Part shown: piece by piece, positions 63,890 through 64,000 of the stretch
How the letters are laid out: each line of letters starts with the position of its first letter
How positions within the stretch are numbered: position 1 is the stretch's first letter
Assembly (NCBI RefSeq): GCF_900100265.1
Contig: NZ_LT629696.1
Location: 2,418,001 to 2,482,000 of the forward strand
Direction of reading: 5' to 3'
DNA: 64,000 nt
Source of the DNA: Leifsonia sp. 466MF
GTDB lineage: Bacteria; Actinomycetota; Actinomycetes; Actinomycetales; Microbacteriaceae
The notes under the pieces: model-generated
The model's database searches: none
What the model was told of the DNA's origin: nothing
Seen by the model: the letters and a program-made list of their open reading frames with translations, nothing else
Translations under genes and position numbers: made by a program

Positions 63890-64000
63890 ATGAGCGAGAT
63901 CAAGGACTACGACGTCATCGTGATGGGTGCGGGAGCCGTGGGCGAGAACGTCGCCGACAGGGCCGCTCAGGGCGGCATGCGGACGGTGATCGTGGAGTCC
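63890..64000 (+). CDS. FAD-dependent pyridine nucleotide-disulfide oxidoreductase, 5' end only
   Basis: 37 codons before the right edge. YDVIVMGAGAVGENVADRAA carries the GxGxxG FAD-binding motif, then MRTVIVES with the acidic ribose-binding end. This is the start of a lipoamide dehydrogenase, mercuric or glutathione reductase-like enzyme. GGGAGAAG precedes the ATG. The active-site Cys pair is outside the window. Confidence 0.8.
   Translation, partial: MSEIKDYDVIVMGAGAVGENVADRAAQGGMRTVIVES

Overview
The window is GC-rich, densely packed bacterial chromosome with the gene content and order of an actinobacterium. A Leifsonia/Microbacteriaceae-like host is my inference from the overall protein set; no rRNA is present to prove it. 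The central block reads, from right to left, argS - DUF2993 - lysA - hom - thrC - thrB - rho - prfA - (interruption) - ywlC - wecA-like - atpI-like - atpBEFHAGDC. This is the order known from other actinobacteria, for example the Mycobacterium tuberculosis Rv1292-Rv1312 region, but without rpmE between rho and prfA. prmC, normally between prfA and ywlC, is present but on the opposite strand, at the far end of an inserted block (19.9-26.1 kb).

Layout. 0-1.1 kb: 5' end of ylxR and nusA. 1.2-8.7 kb: a DUF1206 membrane protein, a TetR-controlled heterodimeric ABC exporter, an aldo-keto reductase, and an ogt-tag DNA alkylation repair pair. 9.0-19.8 kb: yaaA, a P-loop kinase, the complete F1Fo ATP synthase operon, a polyprenyl-phosphate sugar transferase and ywlC. 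19.9-26.1 kb: the inserted block, with a HAD hydrolase, a DrrAB-type ABC pair with a divergent TetR regulator, cysK-cysE and prmC. All three convergent junctions in it carry long hairpins. 26.1-37.3 kb: prfA, rho (with a large Gln/Asn/Arg/Gly-rich insert), the threonine and lysine genes and argS. 37.5-43.7 kb: a lipoprotein, tRNA-Arg(CCG), the fructose PTS operon fruR-fruK-fruA-ptsH and rlmC. 43.7-50.8 kb: a second ABC-2 pair, msrB-msrA, a hydrolase, an MscS channel, an epimerase-like protein and a secreted-repeat lipoprotein. 50.9-57.7 kb: a ROK-regulated ABC sugar importer with a GH4 phospho-glycosidase and a BadF-type kinase. 57.7-64 kb: pcm, a GATase, a TPM-PspA membrane-stress pair, an arginase-family protein, an enoyl-CoA hydratase and the start of a flavin disulfide reductase (lpd-like).

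How the genes work together. Most transcription units are tightly coupled through ATGA, GTGA, TGATG or TAATG overlaps. Many first genes lack a Shine-Dalgarno sequence and have a TANNNT -10 hexamer only 6-10 nt before the start codon, which points to leaderless transcripts. Regulators sit at the head of, or divergent from, the units they probably control (TetR/exporter, TetR/DrrAB-like, DeoR/fructose, ROK/sugar ABC), and each has a palindromic AT-rich site nearby.

I found no transposase, integrase, CRISPR array or prophage. The most unusual material is non-coding: two related long palindromes bracketing the DrrAB/TetR cassette, an unrelated long hairpin filling the prmC/prfA gap, a C-rich rut-like tract and a strong intracistronic hairpin in the sugar ABC operon, and the prion-like insert in Rho.
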